Source of the DNA: Chitinophagales bacterium
GTDB lineage: Bacteria; Bacteroidota; Bacteroidia; Chitinophagales; CAIODY01
Reading direction: 5' to 3'
DNA: 46,727 nucleotides
NCBI GenBank assembly: GCA_026461075.1
Contig: JAPJNH010000053.1
Coordinates: forward strand, 1-46,727
The translations under genes were made by a program, and so were the position numbers. This document shows positions 10,559-18,457 of the stretch, one piece after another (position 1 is the first letter of the stretch; every line of letters starts with the position of its first letter). The notes under the pieces were generated by a model. It made no database searches and was not told the DNA's origin. It worked only from the letters and a program-made list of their open reading frames with translations.

Positions 10559-10598
10559 CAGGGTGCTTGTTCGCAAGTACCCTGTTTTCTTTTTTTTA
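10559..10598 (+). terminator. Intrinsic terminator after the PorV-like gene
   Basis: The stem CAGGGTGCTTG (10559-10569) pairs with CAAGTACCCTG (10574-10584) around a TTCG tetraloop, with one G-U pair, and runs into a long T-rich tail to 10598. It closes the 1620-10535 unit and isolates greA downstream. Confidence 0.93.
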
Positions 10599-10617
10599 TC
10601 AAATAACACAAATTCAT

Positions 10618-11088
10618 ATGGCTTACATTTATTTGTCGCAAGAAGGAATGGATAATTTGAAAAGCGAGTTGAACGAATTGCGTACTAAGGGACGTCAAGA
10701 AATAGCTCGTCAAATTGCAGAAGCGCGTGATAAAGGGGATTTAAGTGAGAATGCTGAATACGACGCAGCAAAAGAAGCACAAGGTCACCATGAGGCTAAA
10801 ATCGCTAAATTGGAAGACATGTTAGCGAATGCTCGCGTAATGGATACAGCCTCTTTAGATCTTTCAAAAGTGTCTGTCATGTGTAGTGTACGTGTGAAGA
10901 ATTTGAAGATTAAAAAAGAACAAGTATTTCAATTGGTTTCTGAAAAGGAGGCAAACTTGAAAGAAGGTAAAATTTCTGTTAATTCACCGATTGGTAAAGG
11001 TTTGTTAGGTAAGAAAGTAGGTGAGAAAGCTGAAATTACAGTGCCTGCAGGCAACCTAGAATTTCAAATTTTAGAAATCTTCGTTTAA
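10618..11088 (+). CDS. greA: Transcription elongation factor GreA
   Basis: A 156-residue GreA, which stimulates RNA cleavage by backtracked RNA polymerase. The N-terminal coiled coil (about 10-75) carries the acidic tip Asp41 and Glu44 in DLSENAEYDAA, and the C-terminal FKBP-like domain contains SPIGKGLLGKKVGE. The start is the ATG at 10618 (MAYIYLSQEG); the in-frame ATG further upstream lies inside the preceding terminator. The stop is two bases before the HIT gene, so the two are co-transcribed. Confidence 0.95.
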   Translation: MAYIYLSQEGMDNLKSELNELRTKGRQEIARQIAEARDKGDLSENAEYDAAKEAQGHHEAKIAKLEDMLANARVMDTASLDLSKVSVMCSVRVKNLKIKKEQVFQLVSEKEANLKEGKISVNSPIGKGLLGKKVGEKAEITVPAGNLEFQILEIFV

Positions 11089-11090
11089 TT

Positions 11091-11483
11091 ATGCCTAGCA
11101 TTTTTACTCGAATCATTAATAAGGAAATCCCTTGCCATCTCATTGCTGAAAACGAGCAATACATGGCCTTTTTGGATGTGATGCCTTTACGCGAAGGACA
11201 TACCTTAGTTGTTCCGAAGAATGAGGTAGATTACATCTTTGATTTATCTGCCGAAGACTTGGCTGGCTTATTAGAATTCGCTCGTCCGATTGCTAAAGCA
11301 ATTGAAAAAGTAATTCCTTGTCAGCGTGTTGGGTTGAGTGTTATTGGATTAGAAGTTCCGCATACACATCTTCATTTGGTGCCGATTGATACTGCGAATG
11401 ATTTGAATTTTACGCGCAGTAAAATGCCTGCCGACCAGGCTAAGTTAGCAGACACCGCTGCTTTAATTCGTTCACAACTGTAA
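11091..11483 (+). CDS. HIT family nucleotide hydrolase / transferase
   Basis: A 130-residue histidine-triad protein with the signature HTHLHLV at 91-97 (His91, His93, His95), plus LREGHTLVVPK at 34-43. HIT proteins of this branch hydrolyse purine nucleoside phosphoramidates or dinucleotides; the true substrate is unknown. It sits two bases after greA, a pairing I recall from other Bacteroidota genomes, and 16 bases before the TonB receptor gene, so all three may share a transcript. Confidence 0.9.
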   Translation: MPSIFTRIINKEIPCHLIAENEQYMAFLDVMPLREGHTLVVPKNEVDYIFDLSAEDLAGLLEFARPIAKAIEKVIPCQRVGLSVIGLEVPHTHLHLVPIDTANDLNFTRSKMPADQAKLADTAALIRSQL

Positions 11484-11499
11484 GAAAAAATGATTTATA

Positions 11500-13875
11500 A
11501 TGAGGGTTAGAAGCATTCTTATATTTTCGGGAATTCTTTTGACCCTTTTTCTTTTTGGGTCATTAGAAGTCAGTGCACAATCTTGTTTAAAAGGGCGCGT
11601 TGTTTTTAAAAAATTAGAGCTTAAAAAAACAGAAGCTACCTTAAGTAATGAGGTTCCTCCGGCAGATATTTATGCCAACGATTTACAAGTAGGAACGAGC
11701 ATTGATTCATTAGGTCGTTTTCATATTTGCGATATCCCTACCGGAGAACATGTGTTTACTGTTTCAAGTATTGGATACGAAAGTGTTCGTTTCACTTTAA
11801 AAACTCAATTAGATACGAATGTAGAAATTGTTTTAATACAACGTGTATTAGAAACTGCCGAGCTCACGGTAACGGGTATTACGCGTTCAGGAGATGTGAA
11901 GACGAATGCGCAAGCTTTACAAATTATTGATGCGCGCGTTTGGCAGCGTAATACCTCCCAAGGCTTGATACAGCTTTTAGCTAACCAGCCAGGTATTGCT
12001 TCTATTAATACAGGCGCTGCCATCGCGAAGCCTGTCATCAGAGGCTTGGGCTATAATCGTATTGTCACGGTGAGTGATGGGGTGCGACAAGAGGGGCAAC
12101 AATGGGGTGATGAGCATGGAATTGAAATTGATGATTTCGGTATCTCTAAAGTGGAGGTGTTGAAAGGGCCTGGTAGTCTGATGTATGGCAGTGATGCAAT
12201 TGCAGGGGTTATCAATATCATAGATCCATTGCCTGATCGTAAGCAGTTAATACGAGGCAAGGTAATGTTAGGATATCAATCGAATAATGGTCAGCGTAAT
12301 ACGGCTGCGGTATTAAGTGGTGGCAAGAATCGCTGGTCGTATTTAATACGCTCCTCATCAAAGGATGCACATTGTTATCAAAACGCGCGCGATGGTTATG
12401 TGGCGAATAGTGCTTTCAATAGTTCCGCTGCAAAAGCGATTATCACGACCCATCGAAAGTGGGGTTATAGTCAGATTATTTATTCAGGATATCGCATGAA
12501 CTTAGGATTGATTGAAGGGGAGCGCGATAGCCTTGGAAGATTTCTTACGCCGCAAATGGTAAATGGACAGCTCCTTTCGGAGATTAATACAGATAGTGTT
12601 TATCTGTTATATAAATTACAGTATCCACAGCAAGACATCTTACATCAAAAATACGTTTCCAATACGCGCATCTATTTCGGCAAGCGAAATTTAAAGATGG
12701 TCTATGCTTATCAAGAGAATGTACGAAAGGAGATGGCCACAGAATTTCAGCGCAATGCACCCGACTTATGGATGCGACTACGAACAGGGACTTATCAGCT
12801 ACAATTGAATGGCGAAACAACAAAAAAAATGAGTTGGTCGATTGGGAGTAGTGGTATGTTACAAGCGTCTAAGAACTTCGGAGCTGAAGAATTAATTGCT
12901 GATTATCGTTTGCTGGATGCGGGCGTGTATGGATTATTGTATGGCAATTGGAAAAGCTTGTATTGGCAGGGAGGACTTCGTTACGATCATCGTTGGATGG
13001 AGTGGCAATCGAATCAAAAAGAGTTTGGCGGTGTTTCAGGAAGTATAGGAAGCAGTTATCAATTTGCGAAGTCGCATTATGTTAAGGTAAATGTTTCAAA
13101 AGGTTATCGTTCGCCGAACGCTGCTGAGTTGACCAGCAATGGAGTGCATGAAGGTGCCTTACGTTATGAAATTGGTAATGCAAGGCTGAAGCCTGAAAGT
13201 TCTATTCAGACGGATGTTCAGCTTATGTTGAATTGGAGTCATTTTTCTTTGACGAGTTCTTTGTTTCAAAACAACGTACATAATTTTATTTATATCAATC
13301 GGTTGGAGAATTGGAATTTTACTGATTCCAATCTACAAGGGATGCCTGTATTTGAATTCAAAGAGCAAGATGCTATTTTACGTGGCTTTGAGTTGCAATA
13401 CGATTATCATCCACATCCATTGGATTGGTTACATATTGGGCAGAGCCTGTCTTATGTGACAGCTCATTTTGTAGGAGCAACAAATACGGATCAATATTAT
13501 TTACCAAACATTCCGCCGATGCGTTTAGTGAGTAATGTGCAGGCAGAGTTTCCGAAGTTTGGTCATTATTTACAAGACCTAGAATTAGGTGTGAACTATA
13601 TGTATGTTTGGCGTCAAACACAGATATATAGTGCCTTTCAGACTGAGACGAATACAAAGGGCTATGGCTTGTTGAATGCTAAAGTATCTGCGAAAATGAA
13701 TATTCGTTGGTTTGAAAGTTTGGACGTGGTGGTTAGTGGAAATAATTTATTGAATACAGTTTATCAGGATCATTTAAGTCGATTAAAATATGCTCCGTTA
13801 AATACTGCGAATGGTTATAGTGGTGTTTGGAATATGGGGAGGAATATATCGGTTCAGGTAATGATAGGGATATAA
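11500..13875 (+). CDS. TonB-dependent outer-membrane receptor (metal or metal-complex uptake likely)
   Basis: A 791-residue receptor with a signal peptide (about 1-27, VSAQS), a carboxypeptidase-regulatory-like domain (about 30-110), a plug domain (about 125-240) and a barrel. The plug holds PVIRGLGYNRI, a WGDEHGIEID stretch and VEVLKGPGSLMYGSDAIAG, a TonB plug pattern seen in Cir/FepA-like and heme or metal receptors. Substrate is a guess: the acidic/His-containing loop hints at a metal, but no operon partner supports it. It follows greA and the HIT gene. Codon use is less biased than in the first receptor, suggesting lower expression. A bidirectional terminator follows. Confidence 0.87.
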   Translation: MRVRSILIFSGILLTLFLFGSLEVSAQSCLKGRVVFKKLELKKTEATLSNEVPPADIYANDLQVGTSIDSLGRFHICDIPTGEHVFTVSSIGYESVRFTLKTQLDTNVEIVLIQRVLETAELTVTGITRSGDVKTNAQALQIIDARVWQRNTSQGLIQLLANQPGIASINTGAAIAKPVIRGLGYNRIVTVSDGVRQEGQQWGDEHGIEIDDFGISKVEVLKGPGSLMYGSDAIAGVINIIDPLPDRKQLIRGKVMLGYQSNNGQRNTAAVLSGGKNRWSYLIRSSSKDAHCYQNARDGYVANSAFNSSAAKAIITTHRKWGYSQIIYSGYRMNLGLIEGERDSLGRFLTPQMVNGQLLSEINTDSVYLLYKLQYPQQDILHQKYVSNTRIYFGKRNLKMVYAYQENVRKEMATEFQRNAPDLWMRLRTGTYQLQLNGETTKKMSWSIGSSGMLQASKNFGAEELIADYRLLDAGVYGLLYGNWKSLYWQGGLRYDHRWMEWQSNQKEFGGVSGSIGSSYQFAKSHYVKVNVSKGYRSPNAAELTSNGVHEGALRYEIGNARLKPESSIQTDVQLMLNWSHFSLTSSLFQNNVHNFIYINRLENWNFTDSNLQGMPVFEFKEQDAILRGFELQYDYHPHPLDWLHIGQSLSYVTAHFVGATNTDQYYLPNIPPMRLVSNVQAEFPKFGHYLQDLELGVNYMYVWRQTQIYSAFQTETNTKGYGLLNAKVSAKMNIRWFESLDVVVSGNNLLNTVYQDHLSRLKYAPLNTANGYSGVWNMGRNISVQVMIGI

Positions 13876-13878
13876 AAA

Positions 13879-13905
13879 AAGCCGAACGTTTGTTCGGCTT
13901 TTTTT
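13879..13905. terminator. Bidirectional terminator between convergent genes
   Basis: The stem AAGCCGAAC (13879-13887) pairs with GTTCGGCTT (13892-13900) around a GTTT loop. A runs on the left and T runs on the right let it work on both strands, ending the TonB receptor on plus and the DUF1015 gene on minus. Confidence 0.9.
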
Positions 13906-13922
13906 ATTGCGTAGTTGATGAA

Positions 13923-15170
13923 TTATTTGATGCTGTGCATTACTAAGCCATCACGTAATTTAGGTTCGAACCAAGTTGATTTAGGAGGCATTACATTGCC
14001 ACTATCAGCGATGTCGAACAATTGAGCGATGGTAACAGGATACATCGAGAATGCTGCTGCAAATTCGCCGTTATTAACGCGCTTTTCTAATTCAGCAAGA
14101 CCACGAATACCACCGATAAAGTCAACACGCTTATCAGTGCGAGGATCATGAATTTCAAGCATGCCTGACAATACATTATTTTGAAGGATGCTTACATCCA
14201 AAATTCCGATTGGATCTTCTGTATACGTACCTGGCTTAGCTGTGAGCTTATACCATGCATTGTTAATGTATAAACCGAATTCATGAAGCTTAGCAGGACT
14301 TACTGTAGCGGAGCCGCAATTTTCGATATCGAATTGGCTTGCTAATTTTTCCAAGAATTGTTCAGTCGACATACCATTTAAATCTTTAACTACACGGTTG
14401 TAGTCTAGGATTGCTAATTGGTCTTCAGGGAAAATAGTTGTGATGAAGTAATTATATTCTTCTGTACCGTTATGATTCGGGTTGTTTTGTTTTGCAGCAT
14501 CACTTACGCGGTTTGCACTTGCTGCACGGTGGTGACCGTCAGCGATATAAGTGAAAGGAACTTTTGAAGCGAAGATTTCTGTAATTTGATTTACAGCAGC
14601 TTCTTCGTTTACTACCCAAATAGTATGACGAACACCATCATTCAATTCGAAGTCGTATTCAGCTGCATGGTTTGCAATCCAGTTGTTTACTAGAGAATCC
14701 ATATCCGCTACGTTACGGTAAGCAAGGAATACAACCCCACTTTGACATTGCGTATAAGTGATGTGGTTGATACGATCTTGTTCTTTCTCAGGACGAGTGA
14801 ATTCGTGTTTTTTGATGATATCGTTCTTGTAATCTTCAACGCTAGAGCCACATACCAAACCTGTTTGTGTACGGCCTTTCCAAGTTAAAGAATAGATATA
14901 ATAACAAGGTTTTTCGTCTTGGATCAAGACGCCATTGTCTAAGAAGATTTCTTGGTTCTCAGCTGCTTTTTTGTAGACAGCGACATCATGAATATCTACT
15001 GAATCTGGAAGATCGATTTCAGCTTTAGAGATATGGTAGAATGAGTATGGGTTTCCATCAGCTTCAGCACGAGCTTCTTGACTGTTTAAAACGTCATACG
15101 GTTTTGCAGCCACTTGGGATGCCAATTCTTTTTTCGGGCGAATGCCGCGGAAAGGAGCGATTTTAGCCAT
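13923..15170 (-). CDS. DUF1015 family protein
   Basis: A 415-residue cytoplasmic protein matching the DUF1015 (COG4198) family from end to end. Recognisable blocks are the opening PFRGIRP, KPYDVLN at 23-29, KKHEFTRPEKEQDR at 120-133 and ADGHHR at 210-215. The DGHHR block recalls the DGxHR motif of ParB-like serine kinases (SerK/SbnI), and the family is often found near serine-synthesis genes, but I know of no firm activity, so function stays open. A SerA-like gene lies in this window 12 kb away. The gene is transcribed alone, from a visible -33/-7 promoter and towards a strong bidirectional terminator. Confidence 0.85.
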   Translation of the reverse strand: MAKIAPFRGIRPKKELASQVAAKPYDVLNSQEARAEADGNPYSFYHISKAEIDLPDSVDIHDVAVYKKAAENQEIFLDNGVLIQDEKPCYYIYSLTWKGRTQTGLVCGSSVEDYKNDIIKKHEFTRPEKEQDRINHITYTQCQSGVVFLAYRNVADMDSLVNNWIANHAAEYDFELNDGVRHTIWVVNEEAAVNQITEIFASKVPFTYIADGHHRAASANRVSDAAKQNNPNHNGTEEYNYFITTIFPEDQLAILDYNRVVKDLNGMSTEQFLEKLASQFDIENCGSATVSPAKLHEFGLYINNAWYKLTAKPGTYTEDPIGILDVSILQNNVLSGMLEIHDPRTDKRVDFIGGIRGLAELEKRVNNGEFAAAFSMYPVTIAQLFDIADSGNVMPPKSTWFEPKLRDGLVMHSIK

Positions 15171-15191
15171 GATATTATTTTTTTTGCATCG

Positions 15192-15219
15192 CGAATATAC
15201 GAAATTGCTAACGGAGCAA
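15192..15219 (-). promoter_or_regulatory. Promoter of the DUF1015 gene
   Basis: Read on the minus strand, TTG (15219-15217) is followed after 17 bases by TATATTCG (15199-15192), a close variant of TAnnTTTG. The box ends 21 bases before the ATG at 15170. This lies in the 71-base gap between divergent genes. Confidence 0.5.
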
Positions 15220-15241
15220 GGATTTTTTGTTTCTTTAAAGT

Positions 15242-15664
15242 ATGAAGAAAGAAACTACCGCCATATTTCAGTTGGATAAAATAGAGAGTCGGAAAAGTAA
15301 AATTTCAGGGATGGGTGCGTTTGCGATAAAGCCCATTAAAGCTCGTTCTAAGATTGGGAACATGACCGGTGAATTGATTAGTACGCGAGAAGCAAGAAAG
15401 CGTGTGAAGCAATTGAAGGTGATTAAGATGGTGGAGTTTGATGAGCATGTTGCTCTAGATGCAACGCATAGTAATTCATTAAGTCATATCAATCACTCCT
15501 GCGATGCGAATTGTTATATTCGTTTAATTCATCATAAGGTTGAGTTTTATGCGAAGCGAAATATTAAGGTTGGGGAAGAATTGACTGCTGATTATGGTGA
15601 AACCCAACATGAGGAGCAATTAAAGTGCCGTTGTGGAGCAAAAAATTGCAGAGGCTGGTTGTAG
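15242..15664 (+). CDS. SET-domain protein (lysine methyltransferase-like) with post-SET cysteines
   Basis: A 140-residue stand-alone SET domain. The S-adenosylmethionine-binding and active-site blocks are NHSCDANC (84-91) and GEELTADYGE (111-120, with the catalytic-type Tyr118). The C-terminus KCRCGAKNCRGWL has the post-SET pattern Cys129-x-Cys131-x4-Cys136, which with a cysteine of NHSCDANC (Cys91) can bind one zinc. It probably methylates a protein lysine; the substrate is unknown. It is divergent from the DUF1015 gene and convergent with the MFS gene, so it is a single-gene unit. It is not clearly foreign: codon use resembles neighbours. Confidence 0.85.
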   Translation: MKKETTAIFQLDKIESRKSKISGMGAFAIKPIKARSKIGNMTGELISTREARKRVKQLKVIKMVEFDEHVALDATHSNSLSHINHSCDANCYIRLIHHKVEFYAKRNIKVGEELTADYGETQHEEQLKCRCGAKNCRGWL

Positions 15665-15721
15665 ACCTAGCAAACAAGCTTTATTTTTTTTGAACAATTT
15701 GCTAAAAATCCGTTTTACGAA

Positions 15722-16945
15722 TTAATTACTATTCCTTTTCTTCCAATGTAAGTCCCACCAGGTAATGATTGCAGCAGCACAAACTAAGATGGCTCCGGCA
15801 TAAAAAGGTGCGCCAGGAATGATAGGATGATTCGATTCTTTCTTCGTATAATAAGTAAACAAACCAGTCATCAGCATTGGTCCGAATATACTGGTGATAC
15901 TCATTAAACTAGTTAAACCACCTTGTAAGGCTCCTTGGTGTGTCGGAGGAACACCTTTACTCATAAGTGCTTGTAACGAAGGGCCACAAATACCACCTAG
16001 GCAATAAGGAATTAGAAAGGCATACATCATCCAGCTTTGTGTGGCGGAGGCGAATAAAATCATTCCAATGGTATATAGTGAAAGTCCGACATAGACGCTG
16101 CGTTCGTTGCCAAGCCACTTGGAAGTGAACTTGGTTAAACCGCCTTGTATCGCGCCCACTAATACGCCCACAGCAGCTAAAGAAATACCTACTTCTTTCG
16201 GCGACCAATTGAATCTATAAATGGTATAATAATTCCAATTACTTTGAACAGCATGTCCTCCCAAGAATATCAACGTATAAGCTACTAATAATCCTGCGAT
16301 GCTTTTATAATTAACGAGTGTTCTGAAGGTGCTTACTGGATTGGCTTTCTTCCAGTCGAATGCACGACGATTTTCTTGTTTTAATGATTCCGGCAAAACG
16401 AAATAGCCATAGAAGAAATTGAGTAAGCATAATGCAGAAGCTAAGAAGAAGGGTGTTCGTTCCCCAAATTCAGCACAGAAACCACCTATTACAGGACCTA
16501 ATACAAACCCCGCTCCGAAAGCAGCGCCTATCATGCCAAAGTTCTTCGCGCGATTGCTATCGTCACTTATGTCGGCGATATACGCAGAAGCTGTTGTGAA
16601 GCTTGCGCCTGTAATTCCTGATAGTATTCTACCAATTACGAGCCAGGCATAGGTGGGTGCAAAGGCCATGATGAGATAGTCGATTGAAAACCCAAACATG
16701 GAAAAAAGTAGTACGGGTCGACGACCGTAACGATCGCTTAAGTTTCCTAGAATAGGTGAAAACAGAAATTGCGCAATGGCGAATGAGGCGATTAATAAAC
16801 CTCCCGATTCACTTGCTTCGTTAATAGGAATGCCTCTTAAATCTGCGATTAGTTTGGGTAATACGGGGATGATGATCCCTAATCCGGTGACGTCTAGAAG
16901 TAGCGTCACAAAAATAAATCCGATGCCGGCTTGTTTGTTTCTCAT
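15722..16945 (-). CDS. MFS transporter, TetA/TCR-like drug efflux family
   Basis: A 407-residue, 12-helix major facilitator. Motif A GNLSDRYGRRP is at 67-77, the first helix carries LLLDVTGLGIIIPVLP (with Asp18), and the antiporter motif C region is GFVLGPVIGG. These are features of the 12-TM drug/H+ antiporters that include TetA. Without experimental data it should not be called a tetracycline resistance gene. I chose ATG 16945 because TACCTTAG (16958-16951 on minus) lies five bases upstream, the same arrangement as other leaderless-type starts here; ATG 16975 is an alternative. Convergent with the SET gene and divergent from the flippase. Confidence 0.8.
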   Translation of the reverse strand: MRNKQAGIGFIFVTLLLDVTGLGIIIPVLPKLIADLRGIPINEASESGGLLIASFAIAQFLFSPILGNLSDRYGRRPVLLFSMFGFSIDYLIMAFAPTYAWLVIGRILSGITGASFTTASAYIADISDDSNRAKNFGMIGAAFGAGFVLGPVIGGFCAEFGERTPFFLASALCLLNFFYGYFVLPESLKQENRRAFDWKKANPVSTFRTLVNYKSIAGLLVAYTLIFLGGHAVQSNWNYYTIYRFNWSPKEVGISLAAVGVLVGAIQGGLTKFTSKWLGNERSVYVGLSLYTIGMILFASATQSWMMYAFLIPYCLGGICGPSLQALMSKGVPPTHQGALQGGLTSLMSITSIFGPMLMTGLFTYYTKKESNHPIIPGAPFYAGAILVCAAAIITWWDLHWKKRNSN

Positions 16946-16950
16946 TATTG

Positions 16951-16958
16951 CTAAGGTA
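16951..16958 (-). promoter_or_regulatory. Candidate -7 box, MFS gene (leaderless-type spacing)
   Basis: On the minus strand TACCTTAG is followed by five bases and the ATG at 16945. One base differs from TAnnTTTG. If it is active, the transcript would start at or within a few bases of the ATG, and the upstream ATG at 16975 would not be in the mRNA. Confidence 0.45.
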
Positions 16959-17001
16959 TATAAATTATCCTGCATCAATGAAATTGACTTTTGAATAATT
17001 G

Positions 17002-17009
17002 TATCTTAG
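17002..17009 (+). promoter_or_regulatory. Candidate -7 box, flippase gene (leaderless-type spacing)
   Basis: TATCTTAG, one base off TAnnTTTG, is followed by four bases and a GTG codon at 17014 in the flippase frame. The divergent MFS box lies 43 bases away on the other strand. Confidence 0.42.
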
Positions 17010-17013
17010 TGAT

Positions 17014-18456
17014 GTGAAGCGTACCTTTTTTGTCAATTTGGTTTTCGTCGTGTTGCTTAATTTATTGATTAAGCCACTCTGGGCATTAGGCGTAGAACGG
17101 GGCGTACAGAATACACTGGGCTTCGGCGACTATGGTGCGTATTATGCCTTGTTGAATTTGAGTTTTTTATTCGCGGGTTTATTGGATTTCGGTATACAAG
17201 CATATACATCACGTTTGGCAAGTAGGGAAGAAGCAGGCCTAGATCAATTGTTTTCGCAGGTCTTAGTCTTGAAGATAATCGGCTTCGTTATTTATGCTGT
17301 GCTCTCTTGGGTCTTGGCCATGAGCTTGGGAATCCCTTCTGCACAATGGATTTGTCTCACTTTTTTATTGGTGTCTCAGGCCTGTGCGCAGTTCATTTTG
17401 TTTTTACGAAGTGGTATTGCTGGCAAAGGGAATTATAAATGGGATAGTCTCTTATCTGTATCTGATAAGGCATTCATGATTTTGTTCGTCGCAGCCGTTT
17501 TGTATTTGCCGAGTTTGAAAAGTTATTTGAACATAACTGTATTCGCTTTTTTACAATGCCTTGCTTATGTGATTACATTAATTATAAGTTTGATTTTATT
17601 TCGACTGTCGAAAATACCTATGCCGCGTCCACAGGATTTTTCTGGCATAAAAGAACTAATTCGTAAGGCCTTTCCTTACGCATTGATTGGTTTGTTGATG
17701 ACGATTTATTTCCGCGCAGATACCTTGATGATTCGTTCCTTTTGTGGAAATAAGGAGAATGGTATTTATGCCGCGGCCTATCGATTGTTGGATATTTTGA
17801 ATATGTTTTCTTATCTCTTTGCGGCGCTCTTACTTCCGATGTTTGGGAAATTGTTGCGTAAAGGAGAATCTGTTCGTCAATTGAGCTCGCTTGCAGCACG
17901 TCTACTCTTTGGGGCTACTTGGTTAATTGCTTGTATCGTATTTATTGAACGAGATGCTATTTTTAGTTTATTGTATAAGACCCCTAATGACTATGGCGCC
18001 GATGTGATGGGCTTTTTGCTATTTTCACTACCTTTCGTAGGCTTACTCTATGTTTATGGAACCTTATTGACTGCCGAAGGAGATATCTGGCATATGAATA
18101 AAATGGTGGGCATTGCCGTAGCGTTGAATTTAGTTGGTAATTATTTATTCATTCAACATTATGGCGCTTTGGGTGCTGCTTTTGTGGCGGTGTGTACACA
18201 TGCTTTCGTGGGTGTAATGAATTTTAATCGTGTCTTTACAAAGTTCAATTGGGGTATTAAATGGACAGCTTCCTTACGAGTTTTTTCATTGGTTATCCTA
18301 ATGCCTGTTGGCCTATATCTTGTTGATCAGCTGTTTGCTAACTATGTGTTGGCATTACTTATGATGGCGTTAGCAGGAGTTTTATTTTTATTTGTAATGC
18401 GATGGTGGCGATTTGCAGAAATGAGGGAACTTGTTTTAGAAAAAACAAAATCTTAA
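17014..18456 (+). CDS. Polysaccharide / lipid-linked oligosaccharide flippase (MATE/MOP superfamily)
   Basis: A roughly 480-residue integral membrane protein with about 12-14 hydrophobic segments and the Wzx/RfbX layout: an N-terminal helix ending in a polar turn with LGFGDYGAYYALLNLSFL, a central RADTLMIRSF block and repeated GLDFGIQAYTSR-type loops. It probably flips a lipid-linked glycan across the inner membrane. The start is uncertain. GTG 17014 sits four bases after a -7 box, while an in-frame TTG at 16999 overlaps that box. One base separates its stop from the next ATG, so it forms an operon with the YgiD-type dioxygenase, an odd pairing for a flippase; no glycosyltransferases are nearby. 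Confidence 0.8.
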   Translation: MKRTFFVNLVFVVLLNLLIKPLWALGVERGVQNTLGFGDYGAYYALLNLSFLFAGLLDFGIQAYTSRLASREEAGLDQLFSQVLVLKIIGFVIYAVLSWVLAMSLGIPSAQWICLTFLLVSQACAQFILFLRSGIAGKGNYKWDSLLSVSDKAFMILFVAAVLYLPSLKSYLNITVFAFLQCLAYVITLIISLILFRLSKIPMPRPQDFSGIKELIRKAFPYALIGLLMTIYFRADTLMIRSFCGNKENGIYAAAYRLLDILNMFSYLFAALLLPMFGKLLRKGESVRQLSSLAARLLFGATWLIACIVFIERDAIFSLLYKTPNDYGADVMGFLLFSLPFVGLLYVYGTLLTAEGDIWHMNKMVGIAVALNLVGNYLFIQHYGALGAAFVAVCTHAFVGVMNFNRVFTKFNWGIKWTASLRVFSLVILMPVGLYLVDQLFANYVLALLMMALAGVLFLFVMRWWRFAEMRELVLEKTKS

Positions 18457-18457
18457 A

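Noticed and set aside
12051-12260. Long antisense open frames inside the large receptor and secreted-protein genes
   Set aside because: They follow from codon bias of the real genes, lack family resemblance and have no promoter of their own.
15665-15721. Possible terminator between the SET and MFS genes (TAGCAAA with TTTGCTA)
   Set aside because: The loop would be over 20 bases and the stem only 7 AT-rich pairs, so it is not a convincing intrinsic terminator. I see nothing else in this gap.
15722-16945. Calling the MFS gene a tetracycline resistance determinant (tetA)
   Set aside because: Motifs A and C and the Asp in helix 1 are shared by many drug/H+ antiporters. No tetR-like neighbour or mobile element is present.
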